A DNA stretch of 44,502 bases from assembly GCF_949769225.1 (NCBI RefSeq), contig NZ_CATKPB010000013.1; one strand, 5' to 3'. This document shows positions 7,007 through 16,711 of the stretch, piece after piece (positions within the stretch are counted from its first letter, which is position 1; every line of letters begins with the position of its first letter). The notes beneath the pieces were generated by a model. That model was not told the DNA's origin and did no database searches. It saw nothing but the letters and a program-made list of their open reading frames with translations. Position numbers and translations under genes: made by a program. Source of the DNA: Peptoniphilus_A genitalis (GTDB lineage Bacteria; Bacillota; Clostridia; Tissierellales; Peptoniphilaceae).

Positions 7007-10000
7007 CTACTTTAAAATAATCTTGTCTCTTGACTTAGTATAAGCTATCAATTTATTTTGAATTTCGTCAAAGGACTTGTCGTCAATCCAAAGACTTGAG
7101 TCAGTCCCAAAGGCCCTTCTCGTTTCTTCTTCAAAGAAGACCACTGGAGTAGACCCCTCATAATCTTTTAAAATTTTTCTTATTTCATTTACACTTTCAT
7201 TCTTCATTGAGTCAACAGAAATGTATAATTTATTTTTTGTTGGCATCTTAAGTCTTGAAATTGAATCCACCAAAATCTTTGGCTCTTCAATTTCCGATTC
7301 TTGGAAGTGACCTTCAACTACAACAACATTCTCATCTTCAATCAGGTCCTTGTAGCGTGAGTAGACATTTGGAAAAATCACAAGTTCAATGGTTCCAAAT
7401 AAGTCTTCTAGGGCTGCAAAGGCCATCATCTTGTTGGTCTTTGTTATCATGGTCTTCTTGGATTTTAAAATTCCTCCAACCTTGACCTTGGACCTTCTCA
7501 AGAGGTTTTCCCTGTACTTCTCAAAGATTTGGTTTGTGTTTATAGATGAATTCTTCTCGATTAATTCCCTGTATGGATCTAGTGGGTGACCAGAAATGTA
7601 CATGCCAATAACTTCCTTCTCCATGTCAAGCTTGTCCTTTTGTGGAAAGTCGCGAAGTCTTGGCAAGTCCTCTTGGAGATCAGCCTCTTCAAAAAGTGAA
7701 AATTGACCCATGACATTATTTTTTGCAGTGTTTGATGATGAGGATAAAATCCCTTCATAAATTGCAAGGTATTGAGCCCTGTTCCCCCTGAAGTCGTCCA
7801 TGGCACCACACCTTATTAGGGATTCCACAGCCCTCTTATTAAGGGCAGACTTGTCAAGGGCATTGATCCTATCAACAAAATCCTTGAGAGACTTGTAGGG
7901 TCCCTTGTCCCTTGCTCTCACAATTACATCTATTAAGTTGTCGCCAACATTTTTAACAGCCTTGAGTCCAAACCTAATTTTATTGTCCTCAACAGTGAAG
8001 TTTTTGAAGGAGTAATTAATATTTGGTGGCAAAATTTCTATCCCCAACCTCTTTATCTCTTCAATATAAAGGCTTACTTGCTTGATGTCGTTTGTATAAG
8101 TAGAAATTTGCGCCGCCATAAATTCTCTGGGATAATAATATTTTAGCCACGCTGTCCTATAAGCAACTACTGAATAGGCAACGGAGTGAGACTTGTTAAA
8201 GGCGTAGTCGGCAAAGTCTATAATTAAGTCGTAAATTTCATTGGCAGACTTTTCGTCAACTCCATTGGCAATGGCACCACAAACTCCCTCTTCCTTGTTG
8301 CCATAGATGAAGTTCTTCCTCTCTTCTTCCATGACCTTCATCTTCTTCTTGGAGATGGCACGTCTAACAATATCTGCCCTGCCAAGAGAATAGCCACCAA
8401 TTTGTTGAACAATTTGCATTACCTGTTCTTGGTAGACTATACAACCATAAGTTGACTTAAGTATTGGCTCAAGCTTTGGATGGATATAGGAAATTGTAGA
8501 CTTGTCGTGCTTAGAACCAACAAATTTTGGAATTTGCTTCATTGGTCCAGGCCTAAAGAGGGCATTGGCAGCAACCAAGTCAGAAAATTCATCTGGTTTC
8601 AGTTCCTTTAAGAAGGCCCTCATGCCGCTGGATTCAAATTGAAAGACTCCAAGGGTTTCCGATCTTGCAAACATCTTTAAAACTTCTGGATCATTGTAGT
8701 TAAAGTTGTCAAAATTTATAGTCTTGCCCTGGTTTTCTTTTATTAAATTAATTGCGTCCCTAATAACTGTAAGAGTCCTTAGGCCCAAGAAGTCCATCTT
8801 CAAAAGTCCCAACTCTTCAAGCTCAATCATGTTAAACTGAGTTGCAATAATTTTGTCGTTCCTAGTTAGGGGAACATATTCTGTCAGTTCATCCTTGGAG
8901 ATTACAACACCGGCTGCGTGAGTTGAAGTGTGTCTTGGCAGACCTTCAAGTTTTAATGCCATGTCGATTAAAAGTCTTGAGTCCTCTTCTCCATCGTAGA
9001 TTCCCTTAAAGGTCTCAGAAACTTCTAGGGCTTTTTCTATGGTCATGTTGAGAGCCTGAGGGACTTGCTTGGCAATGTAGTCCACCTTGGCATAGGACAT
9101 GTCAAGGGCACGTCCCACGTCCCTTATGGCATTACGAGCAGCCATGGTTCCAAAGGTAACTATTTGGGCAACGTGAGAGTCCCCGTACTTCCTGTTTACA
9201 TAATCAATAACCTCTTCACGTCTTTCATAGCAAAAGTCTATATCAATATCGGGCATGGAGACCCTCTCTGGATTTAAAAACCTTTCAAAAAGTAGATCGA
9301 ACTCTAGGGGGTCAACGTCAGTTATCCCCAAGCAATAGGAAACCATGGAGCCTGCAGCAGAACCCCTTCCAGGTCCAACTTGGATCTCATGCTTTCTCGC
9401 ATATCTTATGAAGTCCCAAACTATTAAGAAGTAGTCAACATAGCCCATGTTCTTTATAGTGTTAAACTCAAACTCAAATCTGTCTTTTATTTCATCAGTT
9501 ACATTTTCATAACGCTTAAGCATTCCCTCAAGGGCAAGCTTCTTTAAATATTCCTCGTGGCTATATCCATCTGGCACTATAAACTCAGGCAAGTGAAGGT
9601 CGTGGAATTTTATTTCAACATTGCACCTATCTGCAATCTTAACAGTATTCTCTAAGGCCTCAGGATTTTCTGGGAAGAGGGCTGCCATTTCATCAGGAGA
9701 CTTTAGGTAAAATTCATCTGATGGAAACTTCATCCTGTCTGTGTCGTTGACAGTCTTTCCCGTTTGAATACAAAGTAGGACGTCGTGACTCTTTGAGTCC
9801 TCCTTCATTAAATAATGGACATCATTGGATGCAGTTAGGGGAAGGTCCAGCTCTCCAGAGAGAAGCACAAGCTCACGATTAACCCTAGCTTGTTCAGGCA
9901 TGCCGTGGTCCTGAAGTTCTAAGAAGAAGTTTCCTTCTCCAAAGATGTCTCTATATTCAAGGGCAGCTTTTTTTGCAGCTTCCTTGTCCCTATTTAAAAG

Positions 10001-10432
10001 AGCTTTTTGAACCTCGCCACCTAGGCAGGCTGAAGTTGCAATGACTCCCTTGGAATATTTTTTTAAGACTTCCTTGTCAACACGAGGCTTGTAATAATAT
10101 CCATCAACGTAACCAGTGGAGACTATCTTCATAATGTTTTTGAAGCCCTCATTGTTTTCTGCCAAGAGGATCAAGTGGTACCTCTTGTTTGTCCTGTCCT
10201 TTACAGTCATATCCTTTTCTGATATGTAGACTTCACAACCTAGGATTGGTTTTACTCCAGCATCCTTGCAGGCCTTGTAGAAGGCAATGGCTCCATACAT
10301 ATTGCCGTGGTCAGTTAGGGCAACGGCATCCATGCCAAGGTCTTTAACTCTTTTAGGCAAGAGACTTATCCTCGTAGACCCATCTAAGAGAGAGTATTCA
10401 CTATGGAGATGTAGGTGAACAAAATTATTCAT
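7007..10432 (-). CDS. dnaE: DNA polymerase III alpha subunit, DnaE type
   Basis: 1141 residues. The N-terminal PHP domain begins 'FVHLHLHSEYSLLDG' and includes 'ALTDHGNMYGA'. The polymerase core has 'VGPGRGSAAGSMVSYCLGI' and the catalytic acidic motif PDIDIDF starting at P394 (D395, D397, D399). 'HTSTHAAGVVISKDEL' and 'FRPGPMKQIPKFVGSKH' follow. Near the C-terminus 'KVGGILKSKKTMITKTNKM' is the OB-fold domain and the last part is the usual C-terminal region. In Bacillota with PolC, DnaE typically extends RNA primers or handles lesions; PolC is not in this window. The start is an ATG with AAGGATG just upstream. It heads the dnaE-pfkA-pyk unit. Confidence 0.97.
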   Translation of the reverse strand: MNNFVHLHLHSEYSLLDGSTRISLLPKRVKDLGMDAVALTDHGNMYGAIAFYKACKDAGVKPILGCEVYISEKDMTVKDRTNKRYHLILLAENNEGFKNIMKIVSTGYVDGYYYKPRVDKEVLKKYSKGVIATSACLGGEVQKALLNRDKEAAKKAALEYRDIFGEGNFFLELQDHGMPEQARVNRELVLLSGELDLPLTASNDVHYLMKEDSKSHDVLLCIQTGKTVNDTDRMKFPSDEFYLKSPDEMAALFPENPEALENTVKIADRCNVEIKFHDLHLPEFIVPDGYSHEEYLKKLALEGMLKRYENVTDEIKDRFEFEFNTIKNMGYVDYFLIVWDFIRYARKHEIQVGPGRGSAAGSMVSYCLGITDVDPLEFDLLFERFLNPERVSMPDIDIDFCYERREEVIDYVNRKYGDSHVAQIVTFGTMAARNAIRDVGRALDMSYAKVDYIAKQVPQALNMTIEKALEVSETFKGIYDGEEDSRLLIDMALKLEGLPRHTSTHAAGVVISKDELTEYVPLTRNDKIIATQFNMIELEELGLLKMDFLGLRTLTVIRDAINLIKENQGKTINFDNFNYNDPEVLKMFARSETLGVFQFESSGMRAFLKELKPDEFSDLVAANALFRPGPMKQIPKFVGSKHDKSTISYIHPKLEPILKSTYGCIVYQEQVMQIVQQIGGYSLGRADIVRRAISKKKMKVMEEERKNFIYGNKEEGVCGAIANGVDEKSANEIYDLIIDFADYAFNKSHSVAYSVVAYRTAWLKYYYPREFMAAQISTYTNDIKQVSLYIEEIKRLGIEILPPNINYSFKNFTVEDNKIRFGLKAVKNVGDNLIDVIVRARDKGPYKSLKDFVDRINALDKSALNKRAVESLIRCGAMDDFRGNRAQYLAIYEGILSSSSNTAKNNVMGQFSLFEEADLQEDLPRLRDFPQKDKLDMEKEVIGMYISGHPLDPYRELIEKNSSINTNQIFEKYRENLLRRSKVKVGGILKSKKTMITKTNKMMAFAALEDLFGTIELVIFPNVYSRYKDLIEDENVVVVEGHFQESEIEEPKILVDSISRLKMPTKNKLYISVDSMKNESVNEIRKILKDYEGSTPVVFFEEETRRAFGTDSSLWIDDKSFDEIQNKLIAYTKSRDKIILK

Positions 10433-10642
10433 AGGATCATCCTTAATCTATAAATCACAAATTTTTATTTTTAATTTATAAAAAATCTTAAAAAATTTAA
10501 AATCAATTTTCAAAAAATTTTTATAACTCACTAATAAGTTTTAAAAAATTTTTCACTAGCTTATAAATTTTAAAAATAAAAAATTTTCATTACTAATCTT
10601 TAATATATTTTATCAAAGGCCAAAGACAAATAAAAGGACATG
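10433..10642. other. Very AT-rich spacer upstream of dnaE, possible decayed 18-bp repeat
   Basis: No gene is visible. Pieces such as AACTCACTAATAAG (10525) and AGCTTATAAATTTTAAAA (10558) resemble units of the 18-bp arrays, but the spacing between them (33 bp) is out of register, so this is at most a decayed copy. The dnaE promoter must lie here but I cannot choose one. Confidence 0.3.
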
Positions 10643-10672
10643 AAAAAAGAGTTTTGACAAAGCAAAACTCCA
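10643..10672 (-). terminator. Intrinsic terminator after HPr gene
   Basis: On the minus strand GAGTTTTG / CAAAACTC with a six-base loop followed by six T. It closes the whiA-HPr transcript, 20 bases after the stop. Confidence 0.85.
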
Positions 10673-10692
10673 AGCAAAATATTTTATTTAAT

Positions 10693-10959
10693 TTAAAGAT
10701 TTATAAACTCTTTTTCAACTAAGTTAGCTAATCTTTCCACAGCTTCTTCTTCATCTACGCCGTCAGCTTCAATGATGATCTCTTCACCTGTGAAGGCACC
10801 AAGAGACATAATCCCAATAATGGACTTGCCATTTACCTTGTCACTATGAGCTTCAAGATTTATTTCAGAAGCAAACTTGTTAGCCTCTCTTACAAATAGT
10901 GCAGCTGCCCTAGCGTGGAGCCCGTCACTATTATTAAGTACAACTTTTTTACTTATCAT
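10693..10959 (-). CDS. ptsH: HPr phosphocarrier protein
   Basis: 88 residues from the ATG at 10959. An in-frame GTG nine bases upstream (10968) overlaps the ribosome binding site (GAGGGGTG) and is less likely. With the ATG start the numbering falls exactly on the family: the phosphorylated His15 in 'GLHARAAALFV' and the regulatory Ser46 in 'NGKSIIGIMSLG'. It carries phosphate from enzyme I to sugar-specific EII components; Ser46 phosphorylation by HPr kinase links it to catabolite control in Bacillota. The gene lies 1 bp after the stop of whiA. In Bacillus this position holds crh, which has Gln at 15; here His15 is present, so it is HPr-like, not Crh-like. Enzyme I is not in the window. Confidence 0.93.
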   Translation of the reverse strand: MISKKVVLNNSDGLHARAAALFVREANKFASEINLEAHSDKVNGKSIIGIMSLGAFTGEEIIIEADGVDEEEAVERLANLVEKEFINL

Positions 10960-10960
10960 T

Positions 10961-11896
10961 TTATACACCCCTCAACTTGTTCGCAATTCTCCTAAGTTTT
11001 TTAAATCTATAATTAACAGTGGACTTTGAAAGCTTTGGCTCAAGAGAGTTCGCAATGTCGTTTAAACTCATAGACCTGTTCTCAAGTCTTATCTTGGCTA
11101 TGGCTTTCAAATCCTCATCTAAATTTTCTATCCCAATTTCCATCTCGATAAGCTTTATATCTTCTACCTGGTCGTAAGATGATTTAACTGTTTTATTTAA
11201 GTTAGCCGTCTCACAATTTACAATCCTATTTACATTGTTTCTCATTTCCTTTATAACTCTTACGTTTTCGTAATTCAAAACAGAGTTATAGGCACCTATG
11301 AGAGATAGGAAGTCGGAAATTTGTTCTGAGTCCTTAATGTAAATTATGTATTTTTCCTTTCTCATAATTACCTTTGACTTGAGTCCAAATTCATTAATTG
11401 TATCTCTTAAAAAGTATGCGTTGGATTCGTTTTCAGAAACAAATTCCAAATGATATCCTTTTTTTGGATCTGTAATGGATCCTGAACCCATAAAGGCACC
11501 ACGGATGTAGGCCTTTTTCTCATTACTTGTTTTTATGAGATCAGTGGGCGCATAATTTATCATAAATACGCTTGCACCCTTAATATATTTTAACTCATCA
11601 AGAAGTAACCTGCAAGACTCATCTTGCGATATATAGATAATAAATACATTTTTTTTAAGTTGAGTGGACCTAACATTTTTAACTTCAACGTCAAAACCAA
11701 AGGACCTTCTTAAAAATGTAAAAATTCTCCTTGCCACAGGAGCATTTTCTGTAATGTATTCCATAGAAATTTTATTATTTTTGAAATTTAAAATCCCACA
11801 CATGGGAGTTATGCCTGCAAGTTCAGATAAAATTATTTTGTAGTCTTCAACTTTTATCTTAGCCACTTCATCCTTAATCTCTGATGAAAAACTCAT
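10961..11896 (-). CDS. whiA: WhiA, DNA-binding cell-division/sporulation regulator family
   Basis: 311 residues, ATG preceded by AAAGGGGTGAT. WhiA joins a degenerate LAGLIDADG homing-endonuclease fold (N-terminal two thirds, e.g. 'AYIRGAFMGSGSITDPKKGYHLEF') to a C-terminal helix-turn-helix ('NRSMSLNDIANSLEPKLSKS' then 'TVNYRFKKLRRIANKL'). Endonuclease activity is lost in the family. In Streptomyces it activates sporulation septation; in Bacillus it affects division and chromosome segregation. Here rapZ and yvcK, its usual upstream partners, are absent, and whiA has its own extended -10 promoter at 11926-11934. HPr follows directly. Confidence 0.95.
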   Translation of the reverse strand: MSFSSEIKDEVAKIKVEDYKIILSELAGITPMCGILNFKNNKISMEYITENAPVARRIFTFLRRSFGFDVEVKNVRSTQLKKNVFIIYISQDESCRLLLDELKYIKGASVFMINYAPTDLIKTSNEKKAYIRGAFMGSGSITDPKKGYHLEFVSENESNAYFLRDTINEFGLKSKVIMRKEKYIIYIKDSEQISDFLSLIGAYNSVLNYENVRVIKEMRNNVNRIVNCETANLNKTVKSSYDQVEDIKLIEMEIGIENLDEDLKAIAKIRLENRSMSLNDIANSLEPKLSKSTVNYRFKKLRRIANKLRGV

Positions 11897-11925
11897 TACA
11901 TCACCCCTTTATCCATATTTCTCTT

Positions 11926-11934
11926 ATTATATCA
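11926..11934 (-). promoter_or_regulatory. Extended -10 promoter for whiA-HPr
   Basis: TGATATAAT on the minus strand, 30 bases upstream of the whiA ATG. No strong -35 is visible. Confidence 0.55.
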
Positions 11935-12014
11935 GAAATTTAATTTAATTGTTTCTAAATTTACATTTTCAAAGCATTATTAAATTAAAGTAAAGCTTGG
12001 GTTAAAATAAAAAA

Positions 12015-12074
12015 TAAAAGGCCTGTGACCTAAGAGAGAACTTTAATCCTCTTCTCTTTACTCACAGGCTTTAA
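12015..12074 (-). terminator. Long-stem intrinsic terminator after prsA
   Basis: On the minus strand AAAGCCTGTGA pairs with TCACAGGCCTTT, and the inner GTAAAGAGAA / TTCTCTCTTA extends the stem to about 20 bp. A TTTT-ATTTT tract follows. It lies 8 bases past the prsA stop. Confidence 0.88.
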
Positions 12075-12082
12075 TTTAAATC

Positions 12083-13171
12083 TTATTTTGTTTCTTTCTT
12101 GTTTTCAGCCTTTGCATTTTCTTTTCCTGCATTAGCTTTTGCATTTTTCTTTCCTGCTTCAGCCTTTGCATTAGTTTCCTTAGCTTGGCCTTCTTTTTCT
12201 ACCTTGCCAAAGTTTTTGTATTCTTCTGGAAGTTGAACTTCTTTAGAAGTGTTAACATAGATTTTTATTTTAGCATCTTTTTTAACTTTGTCAATGTATT
12301 CTTTGAATTTTTCTTGTTGTAGTTGTGCCTTGATTTGGTCCTTAACTGCATCAAATTCTAAAGGCTTTTTATCTTCAAGTTTGATGATGTGGTAACCAAA
12401 TTGTGTAGTGATAGGTTCAGAAATGTCTCCAACCTTCATCTTAGCAATTTCCTTGTCAAAGGCTTCAACCATTTGTCCACTTGTGAATTCGCCAAGTGAT
12501 CCACCGTTTTGTGCACTTCCTGTGTCCTTAGAGTTTTCCTTTGCAAGCTTAGCAAAGTCTTCTCCCTTTAAGATTTTCTTTCTTAGGACGTTAGCTTCCT
12601 TTAAGTCATCAACTAGGATGTGAGAAGCCTTAGCCTTGTAGTAAGAATCCTTGTTGTCTTCGTATTGTTTTTTAACTTCTTCTTCAGTTGGTTCAAGTTC
12701 TTTTAATTTTTCTTGAGTATATTTGCCAACTAACATTTGATTTTTCATGTTTTCAGCAACATATTCCTTTGGAAGTCCATTTTCTTTTAGGAACTTGTTG
12801 AAAGCTTCTTCTCCACCAAGTTGTGCCTTGATTTCGTCAAGCTTTTTATTTACTTCTTCATCAGAAACTGTGATTTTTGATTTTTCTGCATCTTGTTTAA
12901 GAGCTTCAGTTGTTGTTAAGTCAGTGATTGCTTGTTCTCTTAAAAGTTCGTCAGTAGACTTTTTACCATCTTCCTTGTTCTTAAGAACATCTTCTCCATA
13001 CATTGAAGTAAGTTGATTTACCCTTGCTGCATAAGACTTATAAAAATCTGCCATTGGGATTTCAACTCCACCAACCTTAGCTGCTGCATCTTTATTTGCA
13101 CCGCTACAAGCTACAAGTGAACCTGCTAGTGCAATTGTCACTGCTATCTTACCAAATTTTTTTAAAAACAT
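12083..13171 (-). CDS. prsA: PrsA-type foldase lipoprotein (parvulin peptidyl-prolyl isomerase)
   Basis: 362 residues. The N-terminus is a lipoprotein signal: basic start, hydrophobic helix and lipobox LVAC with Cys at residue 22. Residues 30-170 resemble the SurA/PrsA N-terminal chaperone region. Residues about 180-275 are the PpiC rotamase domain ('KASHILVDDLKEA', 'FAKLAKENSKDTGSAQNGG', 'GEFTSGQMVEAFDKEIAKM', 'ITTQFGYHIIKLED'). It helps exported proteins fold outside the membrane. The last about 30 residues are a low-complexity K/A/N/E tail that would be disordered. It lies 52 bp after mfd, so it may be read through from the glmU operon or have its own promoter; TATAAT occurs in the gap. 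A strong terminator follows. Confidence 0.93.
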   Translation of the reverse strand: MFLKKFGKIAVTIALAGSLVACSGANKDAAAKVGGVEIPMADFYKSYAARVNQLTSMYGEDVLKNKEDGKKSTDELLREQAITDLTTTEALKQDAEKSKITVSDEEVNKKLDEIKAQLGGEEAFNKFLKENGLPKEYVAENMKNQMLVGKYTQEKLKELEPTEEEVKKQYEDNKDSYYKAKASHILVDDLKEANVLRKKILKGEDFAKLAKENSKDTGSAQNGGSLGEFTSGQMVEAFDKEIAKMKVGDISEPITTQFGYHIIKLEDKKPLEFDAVKDQIKAQLQQEKFKEYIDKVKKDAKIKIYVNTSKEVQLPEEYKNFGKVEKEGQAKETNAKAEAGKKNAKANAGKENAKAENKKETK

Positions 13172-13223
13172 AATTCTCTCCTTATTCTATTTAATTATTA
13201 TCATTTAGTGTTTCTATTATACA

Positions 13224-16200
13224 CTACTTTTTAGAAGTTTTTGTGTCCTTTTTGTGTAAATACAAAATTGTAACTAGTTTTTTAAGCTTATCGAGAGGAT
13301 ACTTGAGCTTAGTCAATACAATTTCATTAACATTGCCCATAGAGTAGGAAACATTTTCGAACTCGTTGTTTATTTCCATTATGGCAGGAAGCTCAACCTC
13401 ACCTTCTACTCTTACCCTATATTCTCCTCTTCTCTCAACAATAGATGAAACTTTTGCCTTTTGGGCCTTGTTCTTTAAGAGGGCAATGTCCATTAGGTTT
13501 GAAACTTCATCAGGGAAGTCTGAGAACCTGTCGATTAATTCATCAACAAGGTCTGAGTACTCTTCTTCAGTTGATAAAACAGAAATCTTTTTATAAATCT
13601 CAAGCCTTGTCCTGTCATCAGCAATATATTCTTTTGGTATAAAGGAATCCAGCTTGAGATCAATTGTAGTTTCAATTTCTTCTTCAACATCAAGACCCTT
13701 TAACTTCATGACAGCATCCTTTAGATACTTCATGTAGAGGTCGTAACCAATTTTTTCTATGTGACCTGACTGTCTTGACCCTAGTATGGATCCAGACCCT
13801 CTTATCTCGAGGTCTCTTTCTGCAATCTTGTGACCTGACCCAAACTCAGTGAACTCTTTTATAGCTTGGAGTCTCTTTTGTGCCACTTCAGAGATTGATG
13901 TGGACCTGTCGTAGGTGAAGTAGGCGTAGGCAATTCTCGATGACCTGCCTATCCTTCCACGAAGTTGATAAAGTTGTGAAAGTCCCAACCTATTGGAGTC
14001 TGTTATTATCATTGTGTTTGCATTGGGAACGTCCATACCCGTTTCTATTATAGTTGAGCAAACTAATACGTCAACATTACCCTCTATGAAGTCAATCATT
14101 GTATCTTCAAGGGCCTTCTCAGTCATCTGACCATTTGCCATAGAGAAGGTCGCCTCTGGCACAAGCTTCCTAAGTTCCAAAAGTTTATTTTCCATATTTG
14201 AAACCTTGTTGTAGAGGAAGTAAACTTGTCCTCCCCTTTCAATTTCCTTTAGGATGGCCTCACGAACCATGAGGTTGTTATACTCTAGGACGTAAGTTTC
14301 CACTGGAAATCTCTCTTCAGGTGGCTCTTCAATAACAGACATGTCCCTTATTCCAATCATAGACATCTGAAGAGTCCTTGGAATTGGTGTGGCTGTTAGA
14401 GTTAAGGTGTCTACATTTTCCTTTAGCATCCTCAACTTTTCCTTGTGACGAACTCCAAATCTTTGCTCTTCGTCAATAATTAAAAGTCCCAAGTCCTTGA
14501 ACTTCACGTCCTTGGAAAGGAGCCTGTGAGTTCCCACTATTATATCAATGTTGCCATCCTTCAGACCTTCAAGGTCCATCTTCTGATCCTTCTTGGACCT
14601 AAACCTTGATAGAAGTCCAACTCCCACAGGGAAGTTTTTAAACCTCTCCTTAATTGTGTTGTAGTGTTGCTGAGCTAATATAGTTGTTGGCACAAGAATT
14701 GCAACTTGCTTTCCGTCAAGTATTGCTTTAAAGGCTGCACGAAGGGCAACCTCTGTCTTTCCATAACCAACGTCGGCGCAGAGAAGTCTATCCATTGGAG
14801 ATGCCTTCTCCATGTCTTCTTTTATCTCTTCAGCAGACTTCAACTGGCCAGGAGTTTCTTCATAGATGAAGGCATCCTCAAACTCCCTTTGATATTGGGA
14901 GTCCTCACTAAAGGCAAAGCCTTTGGTATTCTCACGAGTTGCGTAGAGTTTTATTAAGTCCTCAGCCATGTCGTCAATGGACTGTCTTGCACGAGCCTTT
15001 TTCTTTTTCCAGTCAAGAGAGTTTAACTTGTTGACCTTTGGCGGCCTCTTGCCCTCTTGTACGTACTTGTAAATGGAATCAAGAGCTTCTATTGGAAGGA
15101 AGAGTTTGTCCTCTCCACCGTATTCAATAAGAATGTAGTCCTTTTGTATGCCTGAGACTTCAAGTCTTCTTGTCCCAACATATTTACCAACACCATGGGC
15201 CTCGTGAACTACGTAGTCACCAATTTGTAAATCTTCAAAGTTTAGTGCCTTCTTCTTAGCTGGTTTTTTCTTTTTATTCTTTGAGAAGGACCCATAAATT
15301 TCTGAATAATTAATAAAAACTGTCTTTGAATCTGAAAATTCTATTCCTTCATTTAAGGCACCAGTAGTGACAACAAGCTTGGAAGTGATTTTTTCATTCT
15401 TTGTATTTTTTGCCAAGTGTGGTGAGTAGCCCAAGTCCACAAGGTGATCAAAAAGACGCTTGGCTCTTTTTTCTGTTGCCCCAAGGAGGATGACTTGGAA
15501 ATTATTTTTTCCATAATAGTCTAGGTCTTCCTTGAAAAGTTTTATCTTTGACATGTAGTTTGTCACGCTCTTGACCTTGATGTTCACAATGTCCTTTGGC
15601 TTAAACATCTTTGGTGGCTTCAATAGGGCGTTAAAAGTTATTAAAGTTTTTTCATTTAACTTGTCGACTATGTCCTTATAGTTGTAAAAAGTTTTTTCGT
15701 GAGACTTTGTGACTTCACCATTCTCTATTAAGATTGCAAACTTTTCTCCATTTGCAAGATCAAGTTCTTCTTCTCTTTCAAGAATCCTGGAAGGCTCTTC
15801 AATTAAAAATATAAAATCATCCAAGTAATCTAAGAAGGATCCCACTTCTTCTTGGTCTACATAAGGAAGGATTAGGTCCTTGTTGATAATAGTCTCTTGG
15901 TTTTCTAACCTGTCAACGTATCTCAAAAACTTTTCATTGAGTCTATCTTTTTCTTTCCCCTGGAGCTTGGTCTTGGAAAGGTCTTTTTTAATTCTCTCAG
16001 CAACTTGATCTCTTTCGTCTGCTTTTATAATCAAGTCTTCTATGGGATAGATTGTAATTTTTTCTAGCTTATCAATGGACCTTTGGCTTTCAATTTCAAA
16101 GGACCTAATGGAATCAACTTCGTCATCAAAAAGTTCTATCCTGTAGTTGGCATCTTGGGTCCCAATGTCAATGATGGAACCCCTAAGAGAAAATTGACCT

Positions 16201-16703
16201 AGACCCTCAACACTTGGAAATCTTTCGTAACCCATTTCCACAAGTTTCTTGGGTAGGACGTCAAGATTCAAAACTTGCCCAACTTCTATAGGAATCTTAT
16301 AAGATGCAAAAATTTCTGGCCTTGATATCTTTGCAGTCAAGGCGTTTAAGGTTGTGACAACCATCTTTGCCCTGCCACTTGAAATCTCTGCCATGGCTTC
16401 TAGCCTCTTCTTTGTATTCTCCTTGGACTTTGAATCCCTGTCGTAGAAAAAGACGTCCTTTTCTGGATAATAGACGCAGGTCTCATCTGATATGGACTCA
16501 ATGTCCTCGTAGGCCTTTCTTGCCCTTACCCTATCTTGTGAGATAAGGCAGACTTTCCTCCCATCAGCTGCAAAAGTGGGCGCAAAAAGAGAGAGCACTG
16601 CCTCCTCTGAACCAAAGACTGCAGTGTTCTTTGAAATTTTTATTGAATTATCTAATTCCTTAAAAGCTTCTAGGTTCTTTACACTATTGATTAAAAAATT
16701 CAA
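13224..16703 (-). CDS. mfd: Transcription-repair coupling factor Mfd
   Basis: 1159 residues, full length. The UvrB-like N-terminal region is followed by the RNA-polymerase-interacting CarD/RID domain ('LQIGDYVVHEAHGVGKYVG' then 'LIEYGGEDKLFLPIEAL'). The SF2 translocase has Walker A 'ADVGYGKTE' with Lys near 649, Walker B 'LLIIDEEQRFG', 'TATPIPRTLQMSM' and 'QLRGRIGRSSRIAYAYF'. The C-terminal D7 domain closes the protein. Mfd removes stalled RNA polymerase at lesions and recruits UvrA. The gene starts 8 bp after pth and belongs to glmU-prs-pth-mfd, the order known from Bacillus. Confidence 0.97.
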   Translation of the reverse strand: MNFLINSVKNLEAFKELDNSIKISKNTAVFGSEEAVLSLFAPTFAADGRKVCLISQDRVRARKAYEDIESISDETCVYYPEKDVFFYDRDSKSKENTKKRLEAMAEISSGRAKMVVTTLNALTAKISRPEIFASYKIPIEVGQVLNLDVLPKKLVEMGYERFPSVEGLGQFSLRGSIIDIGTQDANYRIELFDDEVDSIRSFEIESQRSIDKLEKITIYPIEDLIIKADERDQVAERIKKDLSKTKLQGKEKDRLNEKFLRYVDRLENQETIINKDLILPYVDQEEVGSFLDYLDDFIFLIEEPSRILEREEELDLANGEKFAILIENGEVTKSHEKTFYNYKDIVDKLNEKTLITFNALLKPPKMFKPKDIVNIKVKSVTNYMSKIKLFKEDLDYYGKNNFQVILLGATEKRAKRLFDHLVDLGYSPHLAKNTKNEKITSKLVVTTGALNEGIEFSDSKTVFINYSEIYGSFSKNKKKKPAKKKALNFEDLQIGDYVVHEAHGVGKYVGTRRLEVSGIQKDYILIEYGGEDKLFLPIEALDSIYKYVQEGKRPPKVNKLNSLDWKKKKARARQSIDDMAEDLIKLYATRENTKGFAFSEDSQYQREFEDAFIYEETPGQLKSAEEIKEDMEKASPMDRLLCADVGYGKTEVALRAAFKAILDGKQVAILVPTTILAQQHYNTIKERFKNFPVGVGLLSRFRSKKDQKMDLEGLKDGNIDIIVGTHRLLSKDVKFKDLGLLIIDEEQRFGVRHKEKLRMLKENVDTLTLTATPIPRTLQMSMIGIRDMSVIEEPPEERFPVETYVLEYNNLMVREAILKEIERGGQVYFLYNKVSNMENKLLELRKLVPEATFSMANGQMTEKALEDTMIDFIEGNVDVLVCSTIIETGMDVPNANTMIITDSNRLGLSQLYQLRGRIGRSSRIAYAYFTYDRSTSISEVAQKRLQAIKEFTEFGSGHKIAERDLEIRGSGSILGSRQSGHIEKIGYDLYMKYLKDAVMKLKGLDVEEEIETTIDLKLDSFIPKEYIADDRTRLEIYKKISVLSTEEEYSDLVDELIDRFSDFPDEVSNLMDIALLKNKAQKAKVSSIVERRGEYRVRVEGEVELPAIMEINNEFENVSYSMGNVNEIVLTKLKYPLDKLKKLVTILYLHKKDTKTSKK

Positions 16704-16711
16704 TTTTCACC

